Assembly: GCA_021775095.1 (NCBI GenBank)
Contig: JAJFII010000109.1
Span: 1 to 40,177, forward strand
Source of the DNA: Rhodospirillales bacterium
GTDB lineage: Bacteria > Pseudomonadota > Alphaproteobacteria > Rhodospirillales > Casp-alpha2
Direction of reading: 5' to 3'
DNA: 40,177 nt
Of the stretch, positions 25,407 through 32,975 are shown in pieces. How positions within the stretch are numbered: the first letter of the stretch is position 1; each line of letters starts with the position of its first letter. Position numbers and translations under genes: made by a program. The notes under the pieces were generated by a model that did not search any database, was not told the origin of the DNA, and saw nothing but the letters and a program-made list of their open reading frames with translations.

Positions 25407-26182
25407 ACGAACCCCTACCGCTATTGCCACTGACCCTTAAAGACGTCTCCTTTGAGGCGGGCGGAAAACGCCTGATCAAAGACCTGAATTGCTGTTTCGA
25501 GGCGGGTCCCAGAACCGTGATTATAGGCCCAAATGGTGCCGGTAAAAGTCTGTTTTTGAAACTTTGCCATGGTCTGGTGCCGCCGCTTGAGGGGCAGATT
25601 ACCTGGAACGACAGCAACGAAATTTCGTCCCGTTTTAAGCAAGCAATGGTTTTTCAACGACCGATCATGCTGCGCCGTTCAGTCAGCGCCAACATTCATT
25701 ATCCCCTAAAATTACGCGGGATCCTTAAACGCGACCGGATTTCACTCACCGAAGAAGCCCTGTCACGGGCCGGTCTGGGCCGCTTGCGCGAACACCCGGC
25801 GCGCGTCCTGTCCGTCGGCGAACAACAAAAACTGGCCCTCGCCCGTGCCTGGGCCCTGAAACCGCAGGTGTTGTTTTTAGACGAACCGACGGCCAGCCTC
25901 GACCCGGCAGCCACCCACGCTGTCGAAGAATTAATTGATGCCATACATAAACAAGGTGCCAAGGTGATCATGACGACCCACGATTTGAGTCAGGCCAAAC
26001 GCATCGCCGACGAAATCCTGTTTTTATTCCGCGGCCGTTTGCTCGAGCGGGCACCCGTTGAACGGTTTTTCAGGCAACCGGAAAATGATTTGGCACAAGC
26101 ATTTGTCAAGGGCGAACTGCTATGGTGGCGGCTGGGCAAAGCCAACCGTAAAAACCAAAGGAAACGCGATGGAGATAAATAA
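25403..26182 (+). CDS. tupC: Tungstate-type ABC transporter ATPase TupC
   Basis: A 259-residue ABC ATPase: Walker A GPNGAGKS (42-49), Q-loop VFQRP near 78, signature LSVGEQQKLALARA near 133-146, Walker B VLFLDEPTASLDP near 152-165 and H-loop TTHD near 190. The signature has V at the usual G/S position, common in this subfamily. It powers TupB. The last residues (KANRKNQRKRDGDK) are basic. A further start codon with a good Shine-Dalgarno lies inside its 3' end at 26169. Confidence 0.88.
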   Translation: MNEPLPLLPLTLKDVSFEAGGKRLIKDLNCCFEAGPRTVIIGPNGAGKSLFLKLCHGLVPPLEGQITWNDSNEISSRFKQAMVFQRPIMLRRSVSANIHYPLKLRGILKRDRISLTEEALSRAGLGRLREHPARVLSVGEQQKLALARAWALKPQVLFLDEPTASLDPAATHAVEELIDAIHKQGAKVIMTTHDLSQAKRIADEILFLFRGRLLERAPVERFFRQPENDLAQAFVKGELLWWRLGKANRKNQRKRDGDK

Positions 26183-26582
26183 CCAAACCGCCTGTTGGGA
26201 CCGTTTATCAGCGACAGAATCCTTCTTTCTCCCTGTGGATACTGTTCAATTTTTGCATCTCCTTCGAAATGACGGAACGCCCGTCCGCATCGGGCGAATT
26301 GGCTGGTGTTCGTGTTTACGATAAGGCGTTCGCAGAGAAATTATTCTTGCATTGCCTCGGCCGTTTTTGAATTTTGCCCGTGGGCTTGGCGACGTTGCGG
26401 GTTTTGTCGAGAAATACGGAACCGGGGAAACCGTTGTATCTTATGCATTGACCGAACCGGTAAAAACCTATGAAATCTTGTATAAGAAGAACCGACGGTT
26501 CGATCAGAACCGTGGACCTCCGGGTGGCGTGACGCCCCGGCGGGTACTCAGAACAGGGATGGTGGGCGACCACCACAATTAG
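26169..26582 (+). pseudogene. Interrupted ORF between tupC and the polyferredoxin gene
   Basis: An ATG at 26169, six bases after AGGA, opens a frame inside the tupC 3' end and runs 51 codons (MEINNQTACWDRLSATESFF start) to TAA at 26322-26324. The same frame then stays open to TAG at 26580-26582, five bases before the next gene. Whole frame: 138 codons with one internal stop, filling the gap exactly as an operon gene would. The second part includes FVEKYGTGETVVSYALTEPV. Another frame at 26269-26370 gives a 33-codon ORF. No family recognised. It may be a gene broken by a stop, a short 51-aa gene plus an untranslated leader, or a sequence error. Confidence 0.4.
26495..26575 (+). other. Three consecutive hairpins before the polyferredoxin gene
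   Basis: Hairpin 1: ACGGTTC-GATCA-GAACCGT (26495-26513). Hairpin 2: arms ACCTCCGG and CCGGCGGGT enclosing GGCG-TGA-CGCC (26516-26545). Hairpin 3: GGTGG-GCGA-CCACC with a GNRA loop (26561-26574). A weak AGG and the ATG (26588) follow at once, so folding could govern translation. It does not match the Moco riboswitch pattern I know. It overlaps the possible ORF at 26169-26582. Confidence 0.45.
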
Positions 26583-26587
26583 GTCAA

Positions 26588-28663
26588 ATGAAAATTAATG
26601 ACAGACGTGTCCTCGTATGTAATTGCGAGGGTACGATGGATATTGACTCGGAAAAGTTAGCAAAGGCCTGCGGTTCTGACGATGGGTTAACGCTTGCCAG
26701 CTCCCTGTGCCGGGCACAAATCGAGATGTTTGAGCAAGCAACTCAAGACCAAAAAGTGCTTGTCGCCTGCACCCAGGAAGCGCCCATGTTCCTCGAAACC
26801 AATGATGAATTGGGCGCCAATGGGGCCGACTTAAAATTCACCAATATCCGCGAACGGGCCGGCTGGAGTCGGGCAAAAGGGGCCGCCCTGACCGCAAAGA
26901 TGGCAGCACTTTTGGCAGAAGCTGCACTCGATATCAGCCAAGCCAATTCGGTTACCATGATTTCGGAAGGATCCTTGGTCATATTGGGCGACGATGATAC
27001 GGCCGTCGCCGCGGCCCTGGCCGTTGCTAATCGATTAGATGTAAGCCTCATTTTGAGCGGACGCCACGATGTTTTGCCACCAAAATCCATGGAAGTCCCG
27101 ATATTTAAAGGTTCGGTCACTTCTGCTTCAGGTCATTTGGGCTCGTTTGAATTAAAACTGAGCGACTATGCCCCGGCGGCTCCCGCTTCCAGAGGATATC
27201 TGGAATTTGCTGCAGCCAGCCAGACAGGAACGGCAGTATGTGATTTAATTCTCGATTTGCGCGGCACCACGCCGCTGTTCCCGGCACCGCAAAAACGGGA
27301 CGGTTATTTTAACCCGGACCCCAAAAACCCGGCGCTTGTTCAGGCCGCCTTGCTCGAATTAACAGACATGGTCGGCGAATTTGAAAAACCCAAGTATATT
27401 GATTACAAATCCGGTTTGTGCGCCCATTCCCGCTCCGGTATTGTGGGCTGTTCCCGGTGTATTGACCATTGTCCGACCAGCGCCATTACGAGCGCTGGCG
27501 ATCACGTCAAGTTCAACCCTTATACCTGCGCCGGATGCGGTACCTGTGCGAGCTTATGCCCGACCGGCGCGGCAAAATACGAACTTCCCGCCGCCGACAG
27601 CCTGTTCGAACGCCTCCGGGTTTTAATGACCACTTACATCGGTGCCGGCGGTACAAACCCCGTTGTCCTGCTTCACGACCCCGAATGGGGCGAAGAAATG
27701 ATTTCAACCATTGCCCGTTTCGGCAAAGGCCTGCCGGCCCATGTCATTCCCTTTGCGGTTAATTCCGTCATGCAAACTGGGCTCGAGTTTATTCTATCGG
27801 CTGCGGCCTATGGGGCCGCAAAAGTGGTTCTCTTGTTACCGCCGGCAAATGCCGACGAAGGGCCCGTGCTCGAACGGGAAATGGAACTGGCTGAAACCAT
27901 ATTTGAGGGGCTTGGATACGGCCGCAACCGAACGCTGATCATTAATTCTTCGGACCCAAGCCAAATTGAAGACATTCTGGCGGACCTGAAATCAGACGAC
28001 GTTATGCCGCATGGCGCGTTTCTCGCCATGGGCCGGAAACGGGCAGTCATGGCTTTGGCGCTTGCCCAGTTGCATGACCATGCACCCAATCGGGTTGACC
28101 AAATACCCTTACCCGTTGGTGCGCCCTTTGGTGCCGTAGAGATTGATGCCGACGGCTGCACCTTGTGTCTGGCCTGTGTTGGGGCCTGCCCAACCGGGGC
28201 TCTTAAAGACAATCCTGATAAACCGCAACTTGCCTTTTCGGAGAACGCCTGCGTGCAGTGCGGACTGTGCAAAAACACCTGCCCGGAGAAAGTCATCTCT
28301 CTGTCGCCACGCCTCAGTTTTGCTGAGCAGGCGCGCACTCACCAAACCCTTAAGGAGGAGGAATCCTTCGAATGTATTCGATGTTCCAAACCGTTTGGCA
28401 CAAAATCAACCGTCGAAAACATGTTGAAAAAACTCGATGGCCATCCGATGTTTAAAGATGCCCAGGCGCTGGATCGATTGAAGATGTGCGATGATTGTCG
28501 GATTATTGCCATGTCGGAAGTTGGGGATAACCCCATGGCATTGGGTGAAGTTCCCGTCACCCGGACAACAGACGACTACATTCGTGAGCGCGACGAACTG
28601 CGCCGGGAGGCAGCCAAGGACATGATGAAAAAAGGTTTATTGCCGCCTGAGGGTGAAGCCTGA
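26588..28663 (+). CDS. Polyferredoxin (4Fe-4S) protein of the formate dehydrogenase cluster
   Basis: A 691-residue cytoplasmic protein with four classical [4Fe-4S] motifs: C288, C291, C295 with C278 or C324; C314, C317, C320; C524, C527, C530, C534; C555, C558, C561, C565. The N-terminus has CNC (11-13), C41 and C61, reminiscent of HdrA-like proteins. Near the end two CxxC pairs (C596/C599 and C634/C637) look like a zinc ribbon. No signal peptide or membrane helix. Related proteins sit in formate dehydrogenase clusters next to DUF3305/3306 and TorD. They are presumed to supply or transfer electrons during FDH function or maturation, but their role is not established. ATG at 26588 is preceded by only a weak AGG. 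Confidence 0.85.
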   Translation: MKINDRRVLVCNCEGTMDIDSEKLAKACGSDDGLTLASSLCRAQIEMFEQATQDQKVLVACTQEAPMFLETNDELGANGADLKFTNIRERAGWSRAKGAALTAKMAALLAEAALDISQANSVTMISEGSLVILGDDDTAVAAALAVANRLDVSLILSGRHDVLPPKSMEVPIFKGSVTSASGHLGSFELKLSDYAPAAPASRGYLEFAAASQTGTAVCDLILDLRGTTPLFPAPQKRDGYFNPDPKNPALVQAALLELTDMVGEFEKPKYIDYKSGLCAHSRSGIVGCSRCIDHCPTSAITSAGDHVKFNPYTCAGCGTCASLCPTGAAKYELPAADSLFERLRVLMTTYIGAGGTNPVVLLHDPEWGEEMISTIARFGKGLPAHVIPFAVNSVMQTGLEFILSAAAYGAAKVVLLLPPANADEGPVLEREMELAETIFEGLGYGRNRTLIINSSDPSQIEDILADLKSDDVMPHGAFLAMGRKRAVMALALAQLHDHAPNRVDQIPLPVGAPFGAVEIDADGCTLCLACVGACPTGALKDNPDKPQLAFSENACVQCGLCKNTCPEKVISLSPRLSFAEQARTHQTLKEEESFECIRCSKPFGTKSTVENMLKKLDGHPMFKDAQALDRLKMCDDCRIIAMSEVGDNPMALGEVPVTRTTDDYIRERDELRREAAKDMMKKGLLPPEGEA

Positions 28664-28674
28664 CCGGCAGTCAG

Positions 28675-28736
28675 AATACCCCTTAAAAAATTGGGGGCGA
28701 CAAATTAACACCCAATGACTAAATATATGGGGTATT
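28675..28736. repeat. Nested inverted repeats upstream of moaA
   Basis: Outer arms AATACCCC (28675-28682) and GGGGTATT (28729-28736) are perfect; inner arms ATTGGG (28690-28695) and CCCAAT (28711-28716) are also perfect. They lie 11 bases past the polyferredoxin stop and could form a branched hairpin acting as terminator, attenuator or 3' end. Confidence 0.5.
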
Positions 28737-28760
28737 ATGCCCTGGCGCTTTTGCGTAGAC

Positions 28761-28774
28761 ATGATTTAAGTCAA
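28761..28774 (+). promoter_or_regulatory. FNR/FixK-type box upstream of moaA
   Basis: ATGAT-TTAA-GTCAA fits TTGAY-N4-RTCAA at nine of ten positions and is centred about 42 bases before the moaA start. This suggests oxygen-responsive control by a CRP/FNR-family protein. Confidence 0.55.
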
Positions 28775-28809
28775 GGCTATATGTCGGCGAAAATGCCATT
28801 TATCGAATT

Positions 28810-29841
28810 ATGAAAAGAGATTTTGAATTGGCCACAGAGCATACGACAGATATGATAGATCCTTTTGGACGCGCGGTTAATTATTTGCGAGTATCGGTGA
28901 CCGACCGTTGCGACTTCAGATGTGTTTATTGCATGTCCGAAGACATGACTTTTTTGCCCAAGAAGGAAGTCCTGACGCTTGAAGAGATGGACCGATTATG
29001 CGGTGCGTTCATTCGTAAGGGAGTAAGAAAACTTCGCCTAACGGGTGGCGAACCCCTGGTCCGCCGCAATATCATGAGTTTGATGCACAGTTTAGGTGCC
29101 CATTTGCAAACTGGCGCACTCGAGGACTTAACGCTGACGACCAACGGCAGCCAGCTTTCGAGATTTGCCGACGAGTTGGTCGATTGTGGTGTTAAGCGAA
29201 TTAACGTTTCGCTTGATACCCGCGACCCTGAGAAATTTAAAAAAATTACCCGCTGGGGAAACCTGGATAAAGTAATCGGTGGTTTGAAGGCGGCCACCAA
29301 AGCCGGTCTCCACATCAAAATAAACATGGTCGCCCTGAAAAATTTTAACGATCGGGAAATCGACGATATGTTACTGTGGTGTGGTGACAACGGGTACGAT
29401 CTGACGTTAATCGAAACCATGCCCATGGGGGAGATCACCGGTGATCGTAACGATCAGTATCTGCCGCTTTCGCAGGTACGTGAGGATCTCAACAGCCGTT
29501 GGTCGCTCAAGGATATCGATTATAAGACCGGCGGCCCGGCCCGCTATGTGGAAGTCGGCGAAACAGGCGCAAAACTGGGCATGATCACACCCATGACCCA
29601 CAATTTTTGCGAAAGCTGCAACCGGGTTCGGTTAACCTGCACCGGAACTCTATATATGTGTCTGGGACAGGATGACGCCGCCGATCTGCGCCAGCCCTTA
29701 CGAGCATCAGAAGGTGACGAATTGCTCGAAAACGCCATCGACGAAGCCATTGGCCGTAAACCCAAAGGCCATGATTTTATCATTGATCGGAATACCAAAG
29801 CACCATCGCAACAACGTCATATGAGTGTGACCGGCGGTTAA
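28810..29841 (+). CDS. moaA: GTP 3',8-cyclase MoaA
   Basis: A 343-residue radical-SAM enzyme for the first step of molybdopterin synthesis: with MoaC it turns GTP into cyclic pyranopterin. The radical-SAM cluster ligands C34, C38 and C41 are in [11 protein letters not shown]. The C-terminal [4Fe-4S] cluster uses [13 protein letters not shown] plus a later Cys (YMCLG). The chain ends in the functionally needed Gly-Gly. [11 protein letters not shown] is the SAM-binding segment. Length is normal. The ATG at 28810 starts [10 protein letters not shown] at codon 15 (MIDPFGR) would also retain the core. moaC is not in the window. Confidence 0.96.
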   Translation: MKRDFELATEHTTDMIDPFGRAVNYLRVSVTDRCDFRCVYCMSEDMTFLPKKEVLTLEEMDRLCGAFIRKGVRKLRLTGGEPLVRRNIMSLMHSLGAHLQTGALEDLTLTTNGSQLSRFADELVDCGVKRINVSLDTRDPEKFKKITRWGNLDKVIGGLKAATKAGLHIKINMVALKNFNDREIDDMLLWCGDNGYDLTLIETMPMGEITGDRNDQYLPLSQVREDLNSRWSLKDIDYKTGGPARYVEVGETGAKLGMITPMTHNFCESCNRVRLTCTGTLYMCLGQDDAADLRQPLRASEGDELLENAIDEAIGRKPKGHDFIIDRNTKAPSQQRHMSVTGG

Positions 29842-29847
29842 GCCTTT

Positions 29848-29891
29848 TTATTCGGCTAGCGCCCTTGGGTTATTCGGCTAACGGCCTTGGG
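29848..29891. repeat. Tandem 22-bp duplication at a convergent gene junction
   Basis: Two adjacent copies of a 22-base unit starting TTATTCGGCTA and ending CTTGGG, differing at two positions. The second copy contains the stop and last codons of the 181-aa reverse gene; the first lies between its stop and the moaA stop. It looks like a recent local duplication. Confidence 0.8.
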
Positions 29892-30423
29892 CATCTTTGG
29901 TAAATTGACGCTGCTGGGTTAACAATTGATTAGTTAAATTTATCTGTTGCTGTTCTAGGGCGCGAGCGATCTCCGCCTGTTGGCGGGTTCGCCGATCCTG
30001 TTCCGACGAAAGGGCCCGCGACCGGGTCAATTGTTCCTGATGGAGTTCCGCAGTTTGTTGCTGTATCTCTTTTACCCGTTGTTTTGCGTCGGATAACAGC
30101 GATTTGACCCGGCGGCGATCTTCTTCTGTCAAATCTTGCTGTTGTGAAATTGCTGTCACTTGGCGCAATATTTGTGTTACGGCCCGCTGCTGCAGCTGAA
30201 TTCCCCGCGCCGATATGCCGGTATTGCGTCCGCTTTTCAATTTATTGACACATTCCATGAGGCCGGTTTTTTTATTGAGCTTGAGAAAAAATCGGCCACA
30301 ATCGGCGGATGTATCGGCGACGGCAGTCGCAATTAGCGGGGCCGGCTGAATAGCCAGGACCATTAACACCGAGCTTATATAAAACAACCGGCCGCGTTGG
30401 AATGAGGGGACCTTATGGATCAA
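29878..30423 (-). CDS. Exported Gln-rich coiled-coil protein
   Basis: A 181-residue protein of unknown family. N-terminal signal peptide: basic start, hydrophobic stretch (about 12-32, YISSVLMVLAIQPAPLIATA) and a cleavage region near VADT. Two Cys (near 43 and 58) follow, possibly a disulfide in the periplasm. From about 75 to 175 it is a long charged and Gln-rich helix (EIQQQTAELHQEQ, QAEIARALEQQQINLTNQLLTQQRQ) predicted as coiled coil. No known function; it may be a periplasmic scaffold. The PilZ gene lies 28 bases upstream on the same strand. Confidence 0.75.
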   Translation of the reverse strand: MIHKVPSFQRGRLFYISSVLMVLAIQPAPLIATAVADTSADCGRFFLKLNKKTGLMECVNKLKSGRNTGISARGIQLQQRAVTQILRQVTAISQQQDLTEEDRRRVKSLLSDAKQRVKEIQQQTAELHQEQLTRSRALSSEQDRRTRQQAEIARALEQQQINLTNQLLTQQRQFTKDAQGR

Positions 30424-30451
30424 ATTCCTTATGCCTCTTTACACAACCAGG

Positions 30452-30766
30452 TCACATGCTGTCCATGATCTCGGCAATCAATTGCTCTTCGCCTTCATTA
30501 TCATGGGTAAATTCGATGGCGGCTGTTTGATGATCGCAGCGGATCACCCATCCGCTCAGGTTGGACAGGTTATCAATCGTAATTTCAACGGAATCCCCAG
30601 GTTTGAATAGTGGTTTGCCGCGCCGTCCTGGGACCGAGAAAACAATTGAAGCTCCGGCCGCGGAAATATCTTTCAATTTACCTTCATAAGCCTGATGCTC
30701 ACCCCGTGCGAGGGCGTGATTTTCTATGCCAATACGTACGCGCTTACGTGTTTCACCTATCACCAT
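30452..30766 (-). CDS. PilZ-domain protein
   Basis: A 104-residue single PilZ domain: RKRVRIGIENHALA (residues 7-20) is the c-di-GMP-binding RxxxR segment and SAAGASIVF (near 35-43) the second motif, in place of the usual D/N-x-S-x-x-G. The Asp is replaced by Ser, so binding may be altered. PilZ proteins tie c-di-GMP to motility or surface polysaccharide; the target is unknown. Upstream of the coiled-coil gene; divergent from nadK. Confidence 0.85.
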   Translation of the reverse strand: MVIGETRKRVRIGIENHALARGEHQAYEGKLKDISAAGASIVFSVPGRRGKPLFKPGDSVEITIDNLSNLSGWVIRCDHQTAAIEFTHDNEGEEQLIAEIMDSM

Positions 30767-30886
30767 TTTCCCATCCCAACCTGTCAGTTCATAAGGGTGC
30801 TCCCATTAGGGCCACCAGTTCAAGATATTTTATAAACACGCTGCTCCCGCTCTTTCCGAATACCGCTAAGCAAGGTAAATTTAGTT

Positions 30887-31654
30887 ATGGACTATCAAAA
30901 GTTAGCCTTTGTTGCTGCTCAACACATTCAAGCTCAGGATGCCCTCACTCGCTTGCAGGACCGGTATGCGCATGTGGTTCCCGAGGAAGCAGATGTAATC
31001 GTCGCCTTGGGAGGCGACGGTTTTGTTCTGGAAACACTGCATCGGTACTTGGACGCGAAAACGCCAATCTATGGCATGAACCGCGGAACAGTCGGGTTTT
31101 TAATGAATGAATACGACGAAGAAAACCTGATTGAGAGGTTAAAAAACGCCGACGCCTCGGAACTGAAACCGCTACGAATGCAGGCTTGGGACATGTCAGG
31201 AACCAAACACGAAGCCCTTGCCATCAATGAAGTTTCCCTGTTGCGCGAAACACGACAAGCCGCAAAACTTAAAATTCTGATTGATGATATCGAGCGACTA
31301 GATGGCATGATCTGCGATGGGGCGTTGGTTTCAACGCCGGCCGGCAGCACGGCCTATAATTTATCAGCCCACGGCCCGATTATCCCGATCGGTGCAGCTG
31401 TCCTGGCACTTACGCCGATTAGTGTGTTTCGACCACGCCGTTGGCGTGGTGCCCTATTGCCCATATCAGCAAAAATCGAGTTTCAAGTCGCCACACCCGA
31501 CTTGCGCCCAGTCAGCGCTACAGCGGATTCAACGGAAATACGCGACGTTACCCATGTCATCGTTCGCGAAGATAAAGAGAGTGCCCTCACCCTGCTTTAT
31601 GATCCGGAACACAATTTGAAAGAACGCATTTTAAAGGAACAGTTCCAGCCATGA
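30887..31654 (+). CDS. nadK: NAD kinase
   Basis: A 255-residue ATP- or polyphosphate-dependent kinase that makes NADP from NAD. The catalytic GGDG motif is at 42-45 ([13 protein letters not shown]); [12 protein letters not shown] near 65-76 and [15 protein letters not shown] near 106-121 form the NAD site, and [18 protein letters not shown] is the conserved glycine-rich segment. It has the short alphaproteobacterial length. The stop overlaps an ATG (ATGA, 31651-31654) that leads only a 13-codon frame. The downstream membrane protein gene starts within 40 bases. Confidence 0.95.
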   Translation: MDYQKLAFVAAQHIQAQDALTRLQDRYAHVVPEEADVIVALGGDGFVLETLHRYLDAKTPIYGMNRGTVGFLMNEYDEENLIERLKNADASELKPLRMQAWDMSGTKHEALAINEVSLLRETRQAAKLKILIDDIERLDGMICDGALVSTPAGSTAYNLSAHGPIIPIGAAVLALTPISVFRPRRWRGALLPISAKIEFQVATPDLRPVSATADSTEIRDVTHVIVREDKESALTLLYDPEHNLKERILKEQFQP

Positions 31655-31688
31655 ATTTTTGCAAAAAACACTTTTACTGGCCTGCTCC

Positions 31689-32795
31689 GTGACGTCATCG
31701 CCGCCGCGCTGGCGAAAAAATTTACCGATGGTTGTCCTAACTCTTATCCTCGCGAGTATCGGTGGGTTTCTATTTGATCTTATGCACATGCCACTGGCCT
31801 GGATGATTGGTGCCATGGTATTTACAACCACAGCAAGCTTGTCCGGTGTGCCCTTAAAGGCGTCACCGCAAATCCGCACCTGCGTCATCCCCATTTTGGG
31901 ATTAATGCTCGGCAGCGCTTTCACCCCAGAGACCCTCGACAGCATCGCCCAGTGGATTCCAAGTCTCGGGCTTATGATTGCCTATGTGTTGTTTTCTGCA
32001 ATCGTTATTGGTGCGTTTTTTTATCGATTTGTCGGTGTCGGACCGATTACCGCATTCTTTTCCGCCACACCGGGCGGCCTCGCGACCATGGTCATCATTG
32101 GCCGAGACGCCGGCGGCGATGAACGGTCGATCGCTTTAACCCATTCCATTCGTGTCCTGATAACCGTTTTGATTATTCCCTTTTGGTTTCGCCTGTTCGA
32201 GGGTTATGAACCGGGCAATCTTTCGGCGCTTGGATCCATCATCGATGTAAAACCAATGGATGCGGGCGTTATGCTGCTGACTGCAGTAGTTGGCATTTAC
32301 GGGGGCAAATTACTAAAGTTACCCTCGGCACAGTTATTGGGCCCGATGGTCTTAAGTGCCGCGCTGCATGCCAGTGGACTCACCCATTCGAAGCCACCGT
32401 TCGAGATTGTCAATCTGGCACAAGTTGTCATTGGCGCCATGGTCGGTGCCCGCTTCGCCGGCGTTGCGCTTCGTCAGGTATTACGGGTCATGTCGGCATC
32501 TATTTTGTCGACATTGTTTCTGGTGGGCCTTGCTGCTGCAATCGCCCTGTTTCTTGAGCATCTTACAGGATTGCCTTTTCGCGCCCTTTGGTTGGCTTTT
32601 GCGCCGGGCGGTCTGGCTGAAATGACCTTGATCAGCCTTTCCCTGCATATCGACCCGGCCATGGTATCAACACATCATCTGCTTCGGGTCATGTTTATGG
32701 TACTGATGGCCCCGCTTTTGTTTAAATTCTTGAAATCTTTTTTGCATATCGACGGTGACACGCCCCGACAAAACCCAACCAAGTCTGGATTTTAA
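31689..32795 (+). CDS. AbrB-family membrane protein
   Basis: About 368 residues with roughly ten transmembrane helices in two related halves. Each half has a GP-x-x-A-x-F-x-A-x-PGGLA or WLAFAPGGLAEM segment (near 135 and 330 of the ORF), as in the AbrB/DUF3584-type ammonia monooxygenase-like regulators of E. coli AbrB type. These are putative transporters, with function not firmly known. Start uncertain: GTG at 31689 overlaps the TGA of a 13-codon frame that is itself coupled to nadK; TTG at 31659 and ATG at 31728 are alternatives and none has a clear Shine-Dalgarno. Confidence 0.8.
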   Translation: MTSSPPRWRKNLPMVVLTLILASIGGFLFDLMHMPLAWMIGAMVFTTTASLSGVPLKASPQIRTCVIPILGLMLGSAFTPETLDSIAQWIPSLGLMIAYVLFSAIVIGAFFYRFVGVGPITAFFSATPGGLATMVIIGRDAGGDERSIALTHSIRVLITVLIIPFWFRLFEGYEPGNLSALGSIIDVKPMDAGVMLLTAVVGIYGGKLLKLPSAQLLGPMVLSAALHASGLTHSKPPFEIVNLAQVVIGAMVGARFAGVALRQVLRVMSASILSTLFLVGLAAAIALFLEHLTGLPFRALWLAFAPGGLAEMTLISLSLHIDPAMVSTHHLLRVMFMVLMAPLLFKFLKSFLHIDGDTPRQNPTKSGF

Positions 32796-32820
32796 TGGTT
32801 TTGATGCCTGCATGCCGATG

Positions 32821-32842
32821 TTGGCGCTTGCGGTCGCGCCAA
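32821..32842. terminator. Hairpin after the AbrB-family gene
   Basis: TTGGCGC-N8-GCGCCAA, seven-base perfect arms, 26 bases past the stop. No T-run follows, so an intrinsic terminator is possible but weak. Confidence 0.4.
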
Positions 32843-32975
32843 TGAGCAGTGACTAAATAATTTTCGCTGTACGGTCCTATAACTTTTAGGATAAGATAAC
32901 TAATTAATGGGAGAAATTCTGTTTGTCTCACAACCAATATTCTTCGTTAAAGGTCGTTGAATATACAATTAACAT

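Noticed and set aside
26480-26520. tRNA-like GGTTCGATC element
   Set aside because: Only a T-loop-like string; no acceptor stem, D-arm or anticodon arm could be drawn.
26316-26576. 86-codon reverse ORF opposite the interrupted frame
   Set aside because: Composition does not look like a protein; opposite strand gives better operon spacing.
28664-28809. Moco riboswitch upstream of moaA
   Set aside because: The position would fit, but the conserved core of that RNA as I know it is not present.
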